A stretch of 64,000 bases of DNA from Paenibacillus auburnensis (GTDB lineage: Bacteria; Bacillota; Bacilli; Paenibacillales; Paenibacillaceae), in assembly GCF_927798115.1 (NCBI RefSeq), contig NZ_CAKMMG010000006.1:243566-307565 (forward strand), in the 5' to 3' direction. Below, in pieces: positions 1 to 8,512 of the stretch. Under the pieces are notes generated by a model. That model was given only the letters and a program-made list of their open reading frames with translations. It was not told the origin of the DNA and made no database searches. The position numbers were made by a program, and so were the translations under genes. Position 1 is the stretch's first letter. Each line of letters begins with the position of its first letter.

Positions 1-542
1 ACTATAAGCAGCGCATGAGAATCGCAGGGCTCCTGCTGCGGGGAGTACTTGATAAGCCTCGTCCCACCCGGTACAGACCCTGGATCTTCCGCAAATCGCA
101 GCCGCTGTTGTCCTCGACGCTGCCCGAAAGCCGCTTCACGGCGGCGGGAATCAAAGCGCTTGTACGCAATCCGGCGCATTTGAAGCTGTATTTTGCATTC
201 ACAGGGGTATCCATGGGGGCGTTATTTATTGCTCCGGCCTTTCTGAGGTGGATCCTGCTCATAGTGTTGACTTTATTAATGTGCTACTGGCTGAGTTCCT
301 TCTGGCTGCTCTTTGCCGGAGATGACTACATCGGCATCCTGCCGTTTACTAAGTCACAAAAGGCTGAAGCCGGCTCAAAGGCGATTAAAATTCTGATCCT
401 TCCCTATACTGTGGTGTGTTCCGCAGTGGTGTTTATTCCTTTGTATGGATGGCTAGGACTGTTGCTGTTTGTACCCTTGGGCTATGGCCTGGGAGTCTTC
501 ATTTCACGAATATATAGCACTATCCGCCTGACAGAGCATTAA
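1..542 (+). CDS. C-terminal part of a multi-span membrane protein, probably EcsB-type ABC permease
   Basis: The reading frame is open at the left edge of the window, so this is the 3' end of a longer gene; the first ATG at 15 is probably internal. The visible part has a basic, Pro-rich loop containing RYRPWIFRKSQ followed by four or five hydrophobic segments (about residues 57-75, 78-101, 126-146 and 148-165), and ends in a short charged tail. The loop-then-membrane layout fits the C-terminal half of EcsB, the permease of the Ecs ABC exporter that influences protein secretion and regulated proteolysis in Bacillus. The ATPase gene ecsA would lie outside the window, so the family call rests on loop similarity recalled from memory. 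A strong terminator follows directly. Any other multi-pass permease is the alternative. Confidence 0.5.
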   Translation, partial: YKQRMRIAGLLLRGVLDKPRPTRYRPWIFRKSQPLLSSTLPESRFTAAGIKALVRNPAHLKLYFAFTGVSMGALFIAPAFLRWILLIVLTLLMCYWLSSFWLLFAGDDYIGILPFTKSQKAEAGSKAIKILILPYTVVCSAVVFIPLYGWLGLLLFVPLGYGLGVFISRIYSTIRLTEH

Positions 543-554
543 GCTGTCTCATCT

Positions 555-598
555 AAAAAGCGTTGCCTGCGATCCTGCGCAAGCAACGCTTTTTTTTG
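555..598. terminator. Bidirectional intrinsic terminator
   Basis: AAAAAGCGTTGC pairs with GCAACGCTTTTTTTT around a short loop, with A-rich and T-rich flanks. It separates the plus-strand permease fragment from the convergent flavoprotein gene and can serve both. Confidence 0.9.
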
Positions 599-632
599 TT
601 GAAAAATTACAGGGGCAGTCAAGCCTGAACGG

Positions 633-1895
633 CTACAAATGTCCGGCAGCATGCTTGCCTGCAGTATAGCCTGTGGAGAAGGCGGCGGTAATGTTGTAGC
701 CGCCGGTGTATCCGTGAATATCCAGTACTTCCCCGCAGAAGTAGAGGCCTTGGGTGAGTTTCGATTCCATGGTTTTTGGATCGATTTCTTTCAGGTTGAC
801 GCCTCCGCCAGTTACAAAGGCCTCGGCCAGAGAACGGGTACCGTGTGCAATAACAGGCATCCGCTTCAGCAGGGCTGCTAGAGACTGCAGTCCGCTTTTG
901 GGCAGATGATGGCCGGTAAGATCCCCGTCCAGCCCGGCTTTGGACAGCAGAAGCGGTATCAGGCGCTCGGGAAGCAGCCCCTTCAGTGAGTTGCGGATCG
1001 CTTTTTTAGGCTCAAGCTCGAGTTTGTGCAGCAGTTGTGACTCTACTTCCTGCGGCTGGTGGTCGGGAAACAGGTCAATGGACAACTCCACGGCATCGGT
1101 TCCCGTTTTACGCTGGACCTGGCGCAGAAACTGGCTGCAGCGCAGGGCAATCGGACCGGACAGCCCGAAGTGGGTAAAGATCATATCTCCGCGGTGGGAG
1201 ATGAGCTTTTTGCCTTTGGGATTCCAGACGGAAAGTGTCACATCGCGCAGGGATAGCCCCTGCAGATCCCCAGACTTGATCCACTCCTCGCGTGACACGA
1301 TGGGTACTTCTGTCGGGAAAAGCTCCGTAATCGTGTGTCCCGCTGCCTCAGCCCACGGATAGCCGTCTCCAGTGGAGCCCGTCTGTGGTACAGATTTACC
1401 GCCGGTGGCAATAATCACGGCCGCAGCGCCGAAGGCTTGTCCTGATTCCAGCCGTACCCCCTGCACGGCACCTTCCGTATAGAGCACTTCCCGCACCGGA
1501 CTGTTGGTCATTATCTGTACGCCGAGACTCCGGACCTTGCCAATGAGTGCAGAGACGACGCTTGAGGCTTTATCGGATACAGGGAACATCCGTCCGTTGT
1601 CTTCCTCCTTAAGGGCAATCCCCAGGTTCTCAAAAAACTCGATAATATCACGGTTATTAAAATGATCGAATGCGCTGTACAAAAACCGGCCGTTGCCGGG
1701 AATATGGGCGATCAGCTCTGCGGTTTCCTTAACGTTGGTGACGTTGCAGCGCCCGCCGCCCGAGATTCCCAGCTTCCGGCCCAGCTTGCCCCCTTTATCA
1801 ATCAGCAGCACGGAGGCGCCGTGCTCTGCTGCGGCTACGCTGGCCATCAGCCCGGAGGGGCCGCCTCCAATGACGATTACATCATAGTTGCTCAT
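633..1895 (-). CDS. BaiN/HI0933-family FAD-dependent oxidoreductase (YtfP-like)
   Basis: A 420-residue flavoprotein of the HI0933/BaiN family (aminoacetone oxidase-like fold). The N-terminus shows the dinucleotide-binding motif VIGGGPSGLMAS (residues 8-19) followed by the family signature GRKLGISGGGRCNVTN (about 38-53). A second ATGGKS motif lies near residue 164, and the C-terminus holds the conserved FCGEVLDIHGYTGGYNI segment (about 387-403). Length matches full-length members. The ATG has a usable AGGAGA-type ribosome site. Members are predicted soluble NAD(P)/FAD enzymes; the true substrate is unknown in most bacteria, although BaiN was linked to bile acid reduction in Clostridium. It is monocistronic, convergent with the permease and divergent from the kinase, so context gives no substrate. 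Confidence 0.9.
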   Translation of the reverse strand: MSNYDVIVIGGGPSGLMASVAAAEHGASVLLIDKGGKLGRKLGISGGGRCNVTNVKETAELIAHIPGNGRFLYSAFDHFNNRDIIEFFENLGIALKEEDNGRMFPVSDKASSVVSALIGKVRSLGVQIMTNSPVREVLYTEGAVQGVRLESGQAFGAAAVIIATGGKSVPQTGSTGDGYPWAEAAGHTITELFPTEVPIVSREEWIKSGDLQGLSLRDVTLSVWNPKGKKLISHRGDMIFTHFGLSGPIALRCSQFLRQVQRKTGTDAVELSIDLFPDHQPQEVESQLLHKLELEPKKAIRNSLKGLLPERLIPLLLSKAGLDGDLTGHHLPKSGLQSLAALLKRMPVIAHGTRSLAEAFVTGGGVNLKEIDPKTMESKLTQGLYFCGEVLDIHGYTGGYNITAAFSTGYTAGKHAAGHL

Positions 1896-2105
1896 GAATC
1901 TTCTCCTTTATATGCTTGAGGTTGTGCGGACTTCTATCTCTGCTAACGGAATCATACCACCTACGGCAGGGCGTATCCAGAGCAGCTGCCCCGTCTTGCA
2001 GTTATCGTTGTCAGAAATGTCTGGCTGTGTTTTAATCTTAAAGGAAAGGAAAAATGTCACACTCTGGGAGGGATTGCAATTATTAATGCGGTAAAGGATA
2101 TCTTA

Positions 2106-3776
2106 TTGCAAATATCGGCAGCCTGCTCCTTTTTATTTCTGTTTCAATGGTGGATGGATAAAGGCCTGACGGCCCGCAGAAACCGGCGTTTTCCCGATGA
2201 TCAGGCATTTTTGATTATTGGCTGTGCATTTAGTATTACCTTCAGTACAATCCTCTCAACGACATTAGTCGGGGAAGTTTATTTGAATTTGGCGATCTTA
2301 CCGGCATACATAGGTATTCTATATGGCAACAGCCGTTCCGGATTATGCTTGGCCGGATATTTTTTGCTGAGCACGGCTTTGTTCTCGGAGCCATCCGGAC
2401 TCAGCTATATGGTCATTGATACAGGCATCCTGATGTATCCGCTGCTTTTCGGCTTAGCGCGCCTCTTTAAAGAAGTTAAGCTTATGGAGAAAATAATTAT
2501 ACTATGGGTCGTGTTGTTCCCTAGTATGCTATTCATAGTCCTGGTTCCCAAAATGAAGGGGGTTCGTGCATTTGAGACCTATTCACCCGAATCCATTCTG
2601 GTTACGCTTTATCTGTTCACTACGCTTTTGATCGGCGGTCTTTTGGTTTACTTTATCGAAACCGCTTGGGATAAGGTTCAGATTAAGGAAAAGATGAAAG
2701 GGATCTCTGAGAGATTCATGTGGGAATCGAAGAAGCTGGAGCAGGTTACTGATATCGTACAGCTGAATATAATGTCAATGAACGAACGTGGATATATAAC
2801 AGAGCTTAATGAATTCATGCTGAAGCTGGTCCGACGGCATTATCCCCATTTCACCAGAGAGATGATTCTTTCCCGGCCGGCTTCGGTGTTGTTCGGGGAC
2901 AGCGTGGACAAGCAGACCTATGGCCAGCTTCAGGAAATCTTCTACAACAAACAGCGCTCCAATGCCAAAATAAAGTGCGGCAGCTATACTTATCAAATCT
3001 ATATCGCCCCGCTCCAGCAAGGTGCAGAACCTCCGGACGGAGTAGTAATGATTGTTCAGGACGTGACGGAGGAAGAGAATATCCGCACCGAGCTGGGCCA
3101 TGTGGAGCGTCTGACTCTGGTAGGGCAGATGGCGGCCGGTATCACTCATGAGATCCGCAATCCCATGGCGGTGGTGTGCGGGTTCTTACAGCTCATGAGA
3201 GAGAAAAGCCCCGGGGAGCTTGATTCCTATTATCAGATCGTAATGGATGAACTGGACCGGGCCAACGGAATTATTAATGATTTTCTGTCACTGGCTCAAA
3301 GCCGGATCTCGGATAAAGAAGAGGTGCAGCTTCATCTTATAATAGAAGAACTTGGTCCTCTCATCTGGGCGGACGCCAATCTGCGCGGCCAGAGTGTTGA
3401 GCTTAGCTTAAATCCTTCGCTGCCGCTGCTTAAGCTGAATGTCAGGGAAATCAAGCAGCTGATCCTTAATCTGGCCCGCAACGGAATGGAAGCGATGGAG
3501 GCCAAGGGAGTACTCACATTGGAGACACGAATGAATGGCAATAAGGTTGAATTGATGATTAAGGATACAGGAAGCGGTATTCCGCAAGATAAACTCGGAA
3601 ATTTATTTGCCCCTTTTTTTACAACTAAAAGTCATGGTACAGGCCTTGGCCTGCCTCTCTGCTTAAGTATTGCCGAGCGCCATAACGGCACAATCAAGGT
3701 AGATTCGGTGTCTGGCAGAGGTACTGTTTTTACAGTTGCTTTTCCTTTTGAAGCGGAAGAGAACCGGGCGGGATAG
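2106..3776 (+). CDS. KinB-like membrane sensor histidine kinase with PAS domain
   Basis: A membrane sensor kinase of about 556 residues. The N-terminal 185 residues hold six hydrophobic segments in a 5TM/LYT-type arrangement as in sporulation kinase KinB. A PAS-like region (about 215-325) follows, then a HisKA dimerisation box with phospho-accepting His in GITHEIRNPMAVVCGF (about 350) and a HATPase domain with N box (LILNLARNGMEAM), G1 (DTGSGIP), F box (FAPFFTTK) and G2 (GTGLGLPL). KinB-type kinases feed phosphate to Spo0F at sporulation onset; that role is inferred. No response regulator gene is adjacent. No in-frame ATG exists near the start: TTG at 2106 has AAAGGA 8 bases upstream, but a KD-LLLQ segment typical of relatives is encoded just before it, so a rare ATT start at 2079 or 2082 behind GGGAGGG is possible. 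Confidence 0.85.
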   Translation: MQISAACSFLFLFQWWMDKGLTARRNRRFPDDQAFLIIGCAFSITFSTILSTTLVGEVYLNLAILPAYIGILYGNSRSGLCLAGYFLLSTALFSEPSGLSYMVIDTGILMYPLLFGLARLFKEVKLMEKIIILWVVLFPSMLFIVLVPKMKGVRAFETYSPESILVTLYLFTTLLIGGLLVYFIETAWDKVQIKEKMKGISERFMWESKKLEQVTDIVQLNIMSMNERGYITELNEFMLKLVRRHYPHFTREMILSRPASVLFGDSVDKQTYGQLQEIFYNKQRSNAKIKCGSYTYQIYIAPLQQGAEPPDGVVMIVQDVTEEENIRTELGHVERLTLVGQMAAGITHEIRNPMAVVCGFLQLMREKSPGELDSYYQIVMDELDRANGIINDFLSLAQSRISDKEEVQLHLIIEELGPLIWADANLRGQSVELSLNPSLPLLKLNVREIKQLILNLARNGMEAMEAKGVLTLETRMNGNKVELMIKDTGSGIPQDKLGNLFAPFFTTKSHGTGLGLPLCLSIAERHNGTIKVDSVSGRGTVFTVAFPFEAEENRAG

Positions 3777-3800
3777 TGACGCGGAATTAGCCGCCATTCC

Positions 3801-3828
3801 TTGCTTTCACAGGGTATGTATGTATAAT
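3801..3828 (+). promoter_or_regulatory. Sigma-A promoter for the bacilliredoxin gene
   Basis: A -35 TTGCTT (3801-3806) and perfect -10 TATAAT (3823-3828) are separated by 16 bases, 70 bases before the start codon. Confidence 0.7.
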
Positions 3829-3897
3829 AAAGTTAGTAAGTGCTGCGGTAATGCAGCCTGAACAAACACTTTATAAGGCAAAGGAGAGTGCAGAAGA

Positions 3898-4332
3898 ATG
3901 TCCATGTCATTTAATCAATATATGCGGGATTCGATTCAGCCTATGCGTGACGACCTGACTAGTATCGGGTTTCAGGAGTTGTTAACTCCAGAAGAGGTGG
4001 AAGCCACTCTTCCAACCGCAAAGGGAACGTCGCTTGTTGTTATCAATTCTGTCTGTGGCTGTGCAGCCGGCCAGTGCCGTCCCGGTGTAGCCCAAGCTTT
4101 GCAGAATGAAATTTTGCCGGATCACCTGTTCACAGTGTTCGCGGGCCAGGAGAAGGAAGCCACGGCCAAAGCACGTGAATACTTCGCTCCATATCCGCCT
4201 TCTTCGCCTTCCATCGCTTTGATGAAGGACGGGGAGCTCGTTCATTTTATTGAGCGTCATGGGGTCGAAGACCGCTCGGCTGCTGAAATCGCTGCTGAAT
4301 TGAAAGAAGTGTTTAATCGTCTGTGCCAGTAA
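3898..4332 (+). CDS. BrxA/BrxB-family bacilliredoxin
   Basis: A 144-residue thioredoxin-fold protein of the YphP/YqiW (DUF1094) family. Bacilliredoxins remove bacillithiol from S-bacillithiolated proteins after oxidative stress in the cytoplasm of low-GC Gram-positives. The active-site CGC motif is visible in SVCGCAAGQCRPG (about residues 51-63), and the C-terminal part keeps the family's GxExxA and HFIERH segments. Length equals that of BrxA and BrxB. The ATG at 3898 follows AAAGGAGAG at good distance. The gene has its own promoter and terminator, so it is a single-gene unit. Its presence implies that the organism makes bacillithiol. BrxA and BrxB cannot be told apart here. Confidence 0.93.
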   Translation: MSMSFNQYMRDSIQPMRDDLTSIGFQELLTPEEVEATLPTAKGTSLVVINSVCGCAAGQCRPGVAQALQNEILPDHLFTVFAGQEKEATAKAREYFAPYPPSSPSIALMKDGELVHFIERHGVEDRSAAEIAAELKEVFNRLCQ

Positions 4333-4353
4333 ATAATCAGTAAGTTTACGTGA

Positions 4354-4395
4354 TCTCGCGGCGGCCGGCAGTCCGGCTGCAGGCGGGATTTTTTT
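4354..4395 (+). terminator. Intrinsic terminator after the bacilliredoxin gene
   Basis: A long GC-rich stem (TCTCGCGGCGGCCGG with CCGGCTGCAGGCGGGA, some G-U pairs, CAGT loop) is followed directly by seven T residues. Confidence 0.85.
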
Positions 4396-4449
4396 CGACA
4401 TAGAAGAATTTATATGTTTTACGCTATAAATACTCCTTCTATTTTTCGC

Positions 4450-4495
4450 AGAAACGATTACCGTCCCTGAGAGGACGGCGAAGCCGTTTCTTCTT
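4450..4495. repeat. Stem-loop intergenic element (possible dispersed repeat)
   Basis: GAAACG (4451-4456) pairs with CGTTTC (4485-4490), and inside it CCGTCC (4461-4466) pairs with GGACGG (4473-4478) over a six-base loop. It lies between the bacilliredoxin terminator and nadE. It has no long T-run. The layout looks like a short palindromic intergenic unit; dispersal cannot be shown from one copy. Confidence 0.5.
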
Positions 4496-4530
4496 AACAT
4501 AGAAGCAAAAACCAGAAACGGGGGATGGTT

Positions 4531-5340
4531 GTGAGTTTGCAAGAAGAGATTATTGCTGCCTTGGGCGTAAAGCCGGCTATTAATATAGAAGCAGAGGTTG
4601 AGCGGCGGGTAGACTTCCTGAAAGCCTATGTACGGCAGGCTGGTGCAAAAGGGCTGCTGATTGCAATCAGCGGCGGTGTAGACAGTGCGGTGGCTGCAGG
4701 ACTGTGCAAACGGGCAACGGACGAGCTGACCGCCGAGGAAGGCAAAGAATATATTACACTCGGTGTTTTCCAGCCTTACGGGGAACAGGAGGATATTGAG
4801 CACAGCTATGCGGTGGCTGAAGCGTTTGGGCTGACCCACAAGGTAGAGACCAATATTGAGGAAGCCGTTAATGAGATCGCGCTTGAAGTAGAGCATAGCC
4901 TGAAGGCGCTGGGACAGCACCGCCATATTACGCATCAGGGCAAGGGCAATGTGAAGGCTAGAACACGGATGGTGATGCAGTATGCGCTCGCCTTTGAGAA
5001 TAATCTGCTGGTGGTAGGAACCGATCATGCTTCTGAAGCCATTACCGGATTCTATACAAAGTGGGGCGACGGTGCCGTTGATATTACTCCGCTGAGTTCG
5101 CTTAATAAGCGGCAGGTACGTCAGCTTGCTGCCTATCTGGGTGTGCCGGAAGAGATCGTGACCAAGGCGCCGACAGCGGGGCTTTGGCCGGGTCAGACGG
5201 ATGAGACGGAGCTGGGTATCACCTATGATGAGAACAGCGACTATCTGGAAGGCAAGCAGATCAGCCCGGAGGCTGCAGAAAAGCTGGAGAACTATTACCG
5301 GAGAAGCGCGCATAAGCGAAATGTCATCCCGGGTATTTAG
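4531..5340 (+). CDS. nadE: NH3-dependent NAD+ synthetase
   Basis: NadE amidates nicotinate adenine dinucleotide to NAD+ using ATP and ammonia, the last step of NAD synthesis. The protein is about 269 residues, the usual length of the ammonia-dependent short form with no N-terminal nitrilase domain. The P-loop of ATP pyrophosphatases is seen in ISGGVDSAVAAGL (about 47-59), and VGTDHASEAITGFYTKWGDG (about 170-189) and KAPTAGLWPGQTDE (about 214-227) are family signatures. GTG at 4531 is preferred over ATG at 4525 because the GGGG ribosome site touches the ATG but is six bases from the GTG, and MSLQEEI matches typical NadE N-termini. It is followed by a bidirectional terminator. Confidence 0.95.
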   Translation: MSLQEEIIAALGVKPAINIEAEVERRVDFLKAYVRQAGAKGLLIAISGGVDSAVAAGLCKRATDELTAEEGKEYITLGVFQPYGEQEDIEHSYAVAEAFGLTHKVETNIEEAVNEIALEVEHSLKALGQHRHITHQGKGNVKARTRMVMQYALAFENNLLVVGTDHASEAITGFYTKWGDGAVDITPLSSLNKRQVRQLAAYLGVPEEIVTKAPTAGLWPGQTDETELGITYDENSDYLEGKQISPEAAEKLENYYRRSAHKRNVIPGI

Positions 5341-5386
5341 CCAATGATAAAGAAGATATAGTGAGAAAGAACACTTTTGTTAGTCG

Positions 5387-5432
5387 CAAAAACCGCCGAA
5401 GTGCGCAACAGCTCACTTTACGGCGGTTTTGT
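5387..5432. terminator. Bidirectional terminator between nadE and the hydrolase
   Basis: AAAACCGCCG (5389-5398) pairs with CGGCGGTTTT (5421-5430), with an inner AAGTG/CACTT pairing. A and T runs flank both sides, fitting the convergent genes. Confidence 0.85.
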
Positions 5433-5457
5433 TTGGTTGGCGGCTTCTGAGAGCGGG

Positions 5458-6291
5458 TTATAAAGTGCTGTTCCGGGATGCCAGCGTATGTTGGATAAAA
5501 GCCTCCGAAGCAGCAATGGCCTGCTCCAGCTGCGGAGTTGGTCCGTTAAACGGGTGGACCGTGCAAAAGGTATGATTGCCTCCGGTGATTTGCACCCACT
5601 CGATATCTGGGCGGAGCTTAATTAACTGCTCTGATCCCTGCCGCAGCCGCTCGCCGTCTTCAGTCCCCTGGATAAGGACGGCCGGAAAGCTGGCTGACTT
5701 CATCCGCTCTAGGATATCGTAGCGGTCGGCCTGGCGCTCCAGATCTTCTATGAGTACAGCATCAAGCGGCATCTGCTGCCCTGTGCGGCCGTTCAGCACA
5801 TGACTCCGGCCCAGCGTTTTCATTTCGTATTTTTGTTCATCTGTGAACAAATCAAGGTTCGTGAGTCCGTTCCAGGAGATCACTCCGGCAATCTCATCCG
5901 GATGGTCCAGTGCGTACAGCAGACTGTCGCCGCCGCCGCGGCTGTGTCCCAGCAGGAACAGAGGCAGAGCACCGAATTTATGATGCTGGCTCAGATATGA
6001 GAGGAGAATTTCCATATCTTTAATTTCACGGCTATAAGTATTGCGGGCGAATTTCTCGAGCTCGGTGAAATTCTGCAGATCCCCGCCGATTCCGGCATGG
6101 GAGAAATTAAAGGAGATTACTTCATGCTCCTTGCTGAGCGAAGCTGCAACGTAGGGAAACATTCCCCAATCCTTGAACCCCTTGTAGCCGTGTGCGATGA
6201 TAATCAGGCTTCGGGCCTTATTCTGGGCAGGGAAATGCGAGCAGCGCAAAACAGCATCTTCTCCGGCGGGCAATTCGAAATTGCGGTTCAT
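5458..6291 (-). CDS. Alpha/beta hydrolase, dienelactone hydrolase-like
   Basis: A 277-residue cytoplasmic serine hydrolase with no signal peptide. The strand-turn motif IIAHGYKGFKDWG (about 31-43) contributes the oxyanion hole, the nucleophile elbow is GHSRGGGDS (about 117-125), the likely acid is in QGTEDG (about 211-216), and the catalytic His is in GGNHTF (about 238-243). The ATG is preceded on the minus strand by a purine-rich GAGGGGG site. Substrate cannot be told; relatives act on small esters. It stands alone, convergent with nadE. Confidence 0.8.
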   Translation of the reverse strand: MNRNFELPAGEDAVLRCSHFPAQNKARSLIIIAHGYKGFKDWGMFPYVAASLSKEHEVISFNFSHAGIGGDLQNFTELEKFARNTYSREIKDMEILLSYLSQHHKFGALPLFLLGHSRGGGDSLLYALDHPDEIAGVISWNGLTNLDLFTDEQKYEMKTLGRSHVLNGRTGQQMPLDAVLIEDLERQADRYDILERMKSASFPAVLIQGTEDGERLRQGSEQLIKLRPDIEWVQITGGNHTFCTVHPFNGPTPQLEQAIAASEAFIQHTLASRNSTL

Positions 6292-6529
6292 CGGGCGAAC
6301 CCCCTCTTTTCTATCGAATTAAGATTCCTCGGTGAAGGTCATGATGCGGGGAAGAAGCCAGGCCGATAGACTTTGGCGGCTTTTTCTTTTAAGATAGCAG
6401 AAAGAATCTCAGACTATAATCTATTCTATATACCAAGAATATACATGAAGATCATACCATTAATAAAGCTTTAAAGGATAGATATCAGATTGAGGCGGTT
6501 GAGGACAAACGTCATAAGGAGCGGAGATT

Positions 6530-6946
6530 GTGATTTACGGAATCGGGCATGATGTGGCGGAAATCCAGCGGATCAGTGCTGTAATGACAAGAGAATCAGG
6601 AGCAAGGCTCATCCGGCGCATTCTCACACCGGGGGAACGGGTACTGGCAGAGGGGCGAAAGAGCAACCTCGCTGAATTCGTTGCCGGCCGGTTTGCAGCT
6701 AAAGAGGCTATTGTTAAGGCACTGGGCTGCGGCATCGGACGCGAGGTGGGCTTCCAGGATATTCAGATTCTGCCGGATGCCTCCGGCAAGCCGAGTGTGT
6801 CGCTCTCGGGAGAAGCCTGGTCCAGGCTGGGCATGAAGGAACAGGAGTATAGGATCCATCTTACAATTACCCACAGCCGCGAGCTGGCTTCCACGTTTGC
6901 AGTGGTAGAGTGGACTATAGAGGATGCTAAAGAACGGTCTATATAG
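6530..6946 (+). CDS. acpS: Holo-[acyl-carrier-protein] synthase
   Basis: AcpS transfers 4'-phosphopantetheine from CoA to the conserved serine of acyl carrier protein, activating it for fatty acid synthesis. The 138-residue length fits. The signatures are IYGIGHDVAEIQRI (residues 2-15), with the metal-binding Asp, and GRFAAKEAIVKALG (about 52-65). The start is GTG at 6530 behind AAGGAGCGG. It is followed by mutY after 53 bases on the same strand, so the two may be cotranscribed. In Bacillus acpS also sits among housekeeping genes. Confidence 0.95.
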   Translation: MIYGIGHDVAEIQRISAVMTRESGARLIRRILTPGERVLAEGRKSNLAEFVAGRFAAKEAIVKALGCGIGREVGFQDIQILPDASGKPSVSLSGEAWSRLGMKEQEYRIHLTITHSRELASTFAVVEWTIEDAKERSI

Positions 6947-6999
6947 ATTGAGCTAGAAAATATTGATACACAGAGAATACAGAAGCAAGGAGAAAAACG

Positions 7000-8238
7000 A
7001 TGACAACGCATGAACAACAGGAGCAGCAGGAGCAGAACGTAAAGTTGTTTTTCAGCTCGCATCTGCTGGAATGGTATCATGGGCAGAAGCGGGACTTGCC
7101 TTGGCGGCGCCACCGCAATCCGTATTATATCTGGATCTCGGAAATTATGCTGCAGCAGACGAGAGTAGACACGGTCATTCCTTATTTCAACCGGTTTATC
7201 GAGCGTTTCCCGACGGTGGAGTCTTTGGCGGATGCGCCGGAAGAAGAAGTGCTTAAATGCTGGGAGGGACTGGGCTATTATTCGCGTGCCCGGAATTTGC
7301 AGCATGCGGCGCAGCAGGTTAAGGAGCTGTACGGGGGACAAGTCCCGGATGACCGCGATGCGGTATTCGGGCTTAAGGGCGTGGGCCCCTATACGGCCGG
7401 AGCTATTCTCAGCATTGCCTTCAACCGGCCTGAGCCTGCGGTAGACGGCAATGTGATGCGGGTCTTGTCCCGCTACTTCCTCCTGGAGGACGACATTGCC
7501 AAGGGACCGACCCGCGTAAAGATGGAGCGCCTGGCGGCAGAGCTGATCCCGGAGGGGGAGGCTTCGCATTTCAATCAGGCGCTGATGGAGCTGGGTGCGC
7601 TGGTCTGCACACCAAAATCACCGCGCTGCCTGCTCTGCCCGGTGATGGAGCACTGCGCTGCGCGCCTGGCGGGCTGCGAGACCTCGCTGCCCGTCAAGAC
7701 CAAGGCCAAGCCGCCGCGCCCCGAGGAGCGGCTGGCGGCCCTGGTGACCGGCAGCGGCGAGCACGCCGGCCGGGTGCTGATCCGGCAGCGGCCACAGAGC
7801 GGGCTGTTAGCCCGCATGTGGGAGCTGCCGCATTGGCCGGCGCCGCCTGCGGAGGGCGGCGCTGCTGGCGCGCTGCTGCCGGAAGCGGCAGCGCTGGACC
7901 GGCTGCGCCGGTCCCTGCGTCAGGCCGGGATCTTCGCCCGGCCTGAAGGGCACTGGACGGCTGCGGAGCATACGTTCAGCCATATTGTGTGGACTCTGCA
8001 GGTGTACACCTGCAGAGAAGAGGACGCCCTTGCGCTGCCGCTGGCGGCAGAAGCGCGGGCGCCCTATGCGGCGGCTGCGGAGCCGCCTGTGGAGCTCTTT
8101 GCCGATGGCAGCGAGCATCCGGAGGACGGCGGCGCAGTGCGCTGGATCAACCGTGAGGATATGGAGAGTTATGCCTTTCCGAATGTGTTCCTTAAGCTGC
8201 TGAACCGTTACTTTGATGAGGCAGAGCAGCAACAGTAG
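7000..8238 (+). CDS. mutY: A/G-specific adenine DNA glycosylase
   Basis: MutY removes adenine mispaired with 8-oxoguanine. Domains in order: N-terminal endonuclease III fold with MLQQTRVDTVIPYF (about 51-64), helix-hairpin-helix LKGVGPYTAG (about 126-135) and catalytic Asp in AVDGNVMRVLSRY; then a 4Fe-4S loop with Cys spaced C-x6-C-x2-C-x5-C (about 206-222); then a NUDIX-like C-terminal domain from about residue 245 that reads 8-oxoG. Length of 412 is slightly above the usual 350-370 because of Ala-rich insertions in the C-terminal domain (about 285-300 and 340-375), where local GC is clearly higher than in the neighbours. The ribosome site is AAGGAGAAA. Confidence 0.95.
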   Translation: MTTHEQQEQQEQNVKLFFSSHLLEWYHGQKRDLPWRRHRNPYYIWISEIMLQQTRVDTVIPYFNRFIERFPTVESLADAPEEEVLKCWEGLGYYSRARNLQHAAQQVKELYGGQVPDDRDAVFGLKGVGPYTAGAILSIAFNRPEPAVDGNVMRVLSRYFLLEDDIAKGPTRVKMERLAAELIPEGEASHFNQALMELGALVCTPKSPRCLLCPVMEHCAARLAGCETSLPVKTKAKPPRPEERLAALVTGSGEHAGRVLIRQRPQSGLLARMWELPHWPAPPAEGGAAGALLPEAAALDRLRRSLRQAGIFARPEGHWTAAEHTFSHIVWTLQVYTCREEDALALPLAAEARAPYAAAAEPPVELFADGSEHPEDGGAVRWINREDMESYAFPNVFLKLLNRYFDEAEQQQ

Positions 8239-8245
8239 CCTGAAC

Positions 8246-8287
8246 AAAAAGAGGGCCTTGCCGGGAACTAATGCCGGCAAGGCCCTT
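8246..8287. terminator. Strong hairpin at the end of mutY
   Basis: GGGCCTTGCCGG and CCGGCAAGGCCC form a perfect 12-bp stem. The T-run is poor on the plus strand (TTGTC), but CTTTTTG follows on the minus strand, so it may act best as a backstop for minus-strand transcription from sodA. Confidence 0.65.
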
Positions 8288-8328
8288 GTCAGAGGCAGGG
8301 AACCGATCTCTTTTCTGACCCTCATGAC

Positions 8329-8512
8329 TGCACTTTGTACAACAGATTTCACATTAATCTATTACGAACTGCATTCTGTTGTATTTGGTGCAACAGATTT
8401 CGGGATTAGGGGGCAAAAAAACCTGGATTACATGTTTCTAATGTACAAAGTGCAATAGAAACAGTTTATCGGACGATTAAAGGGATATCTGCTGCAGAAA
8501 GTGCAACAGATC
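8329..8512. repeat. Intergenic repeat cluster with inverted TGCACTTTGTACA units
   Basis: The 444-base gap between mutY and sodA holds no gene. TGCACTTTGTACA (8329-8341) recurs as its exact inverse TGTACAAAGTGCA (8442-8454). Related pieces are GGTGCAACAGATTTCGG (8388-8404) and AAAGTGCAACAGATCGG (about 8498-8514), and CAACAGATTTC also follows the first unit. The pattern looks like a decayed dispersed repeat or small palindromic element. Confidence 0.6.

Noticed and set aside
1888..2094. 68-codon frame before the kinase
   Set aside because: It overlaps the start of the flavoprotein gene and has no family features or ribosome site.
3982..5313. Long minus-strand open frame of 443 codons opposite bacilliredoxin and nadE
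   Set aside because: It spans the terminator and intergenic element, matches no family and has no ribosome site; both plus-strand genes are clear.
8213..8458. 81-codon frame after mutY
   Set aside because: It starts inside mutY and runs through a hairpin and the repeat cluster.
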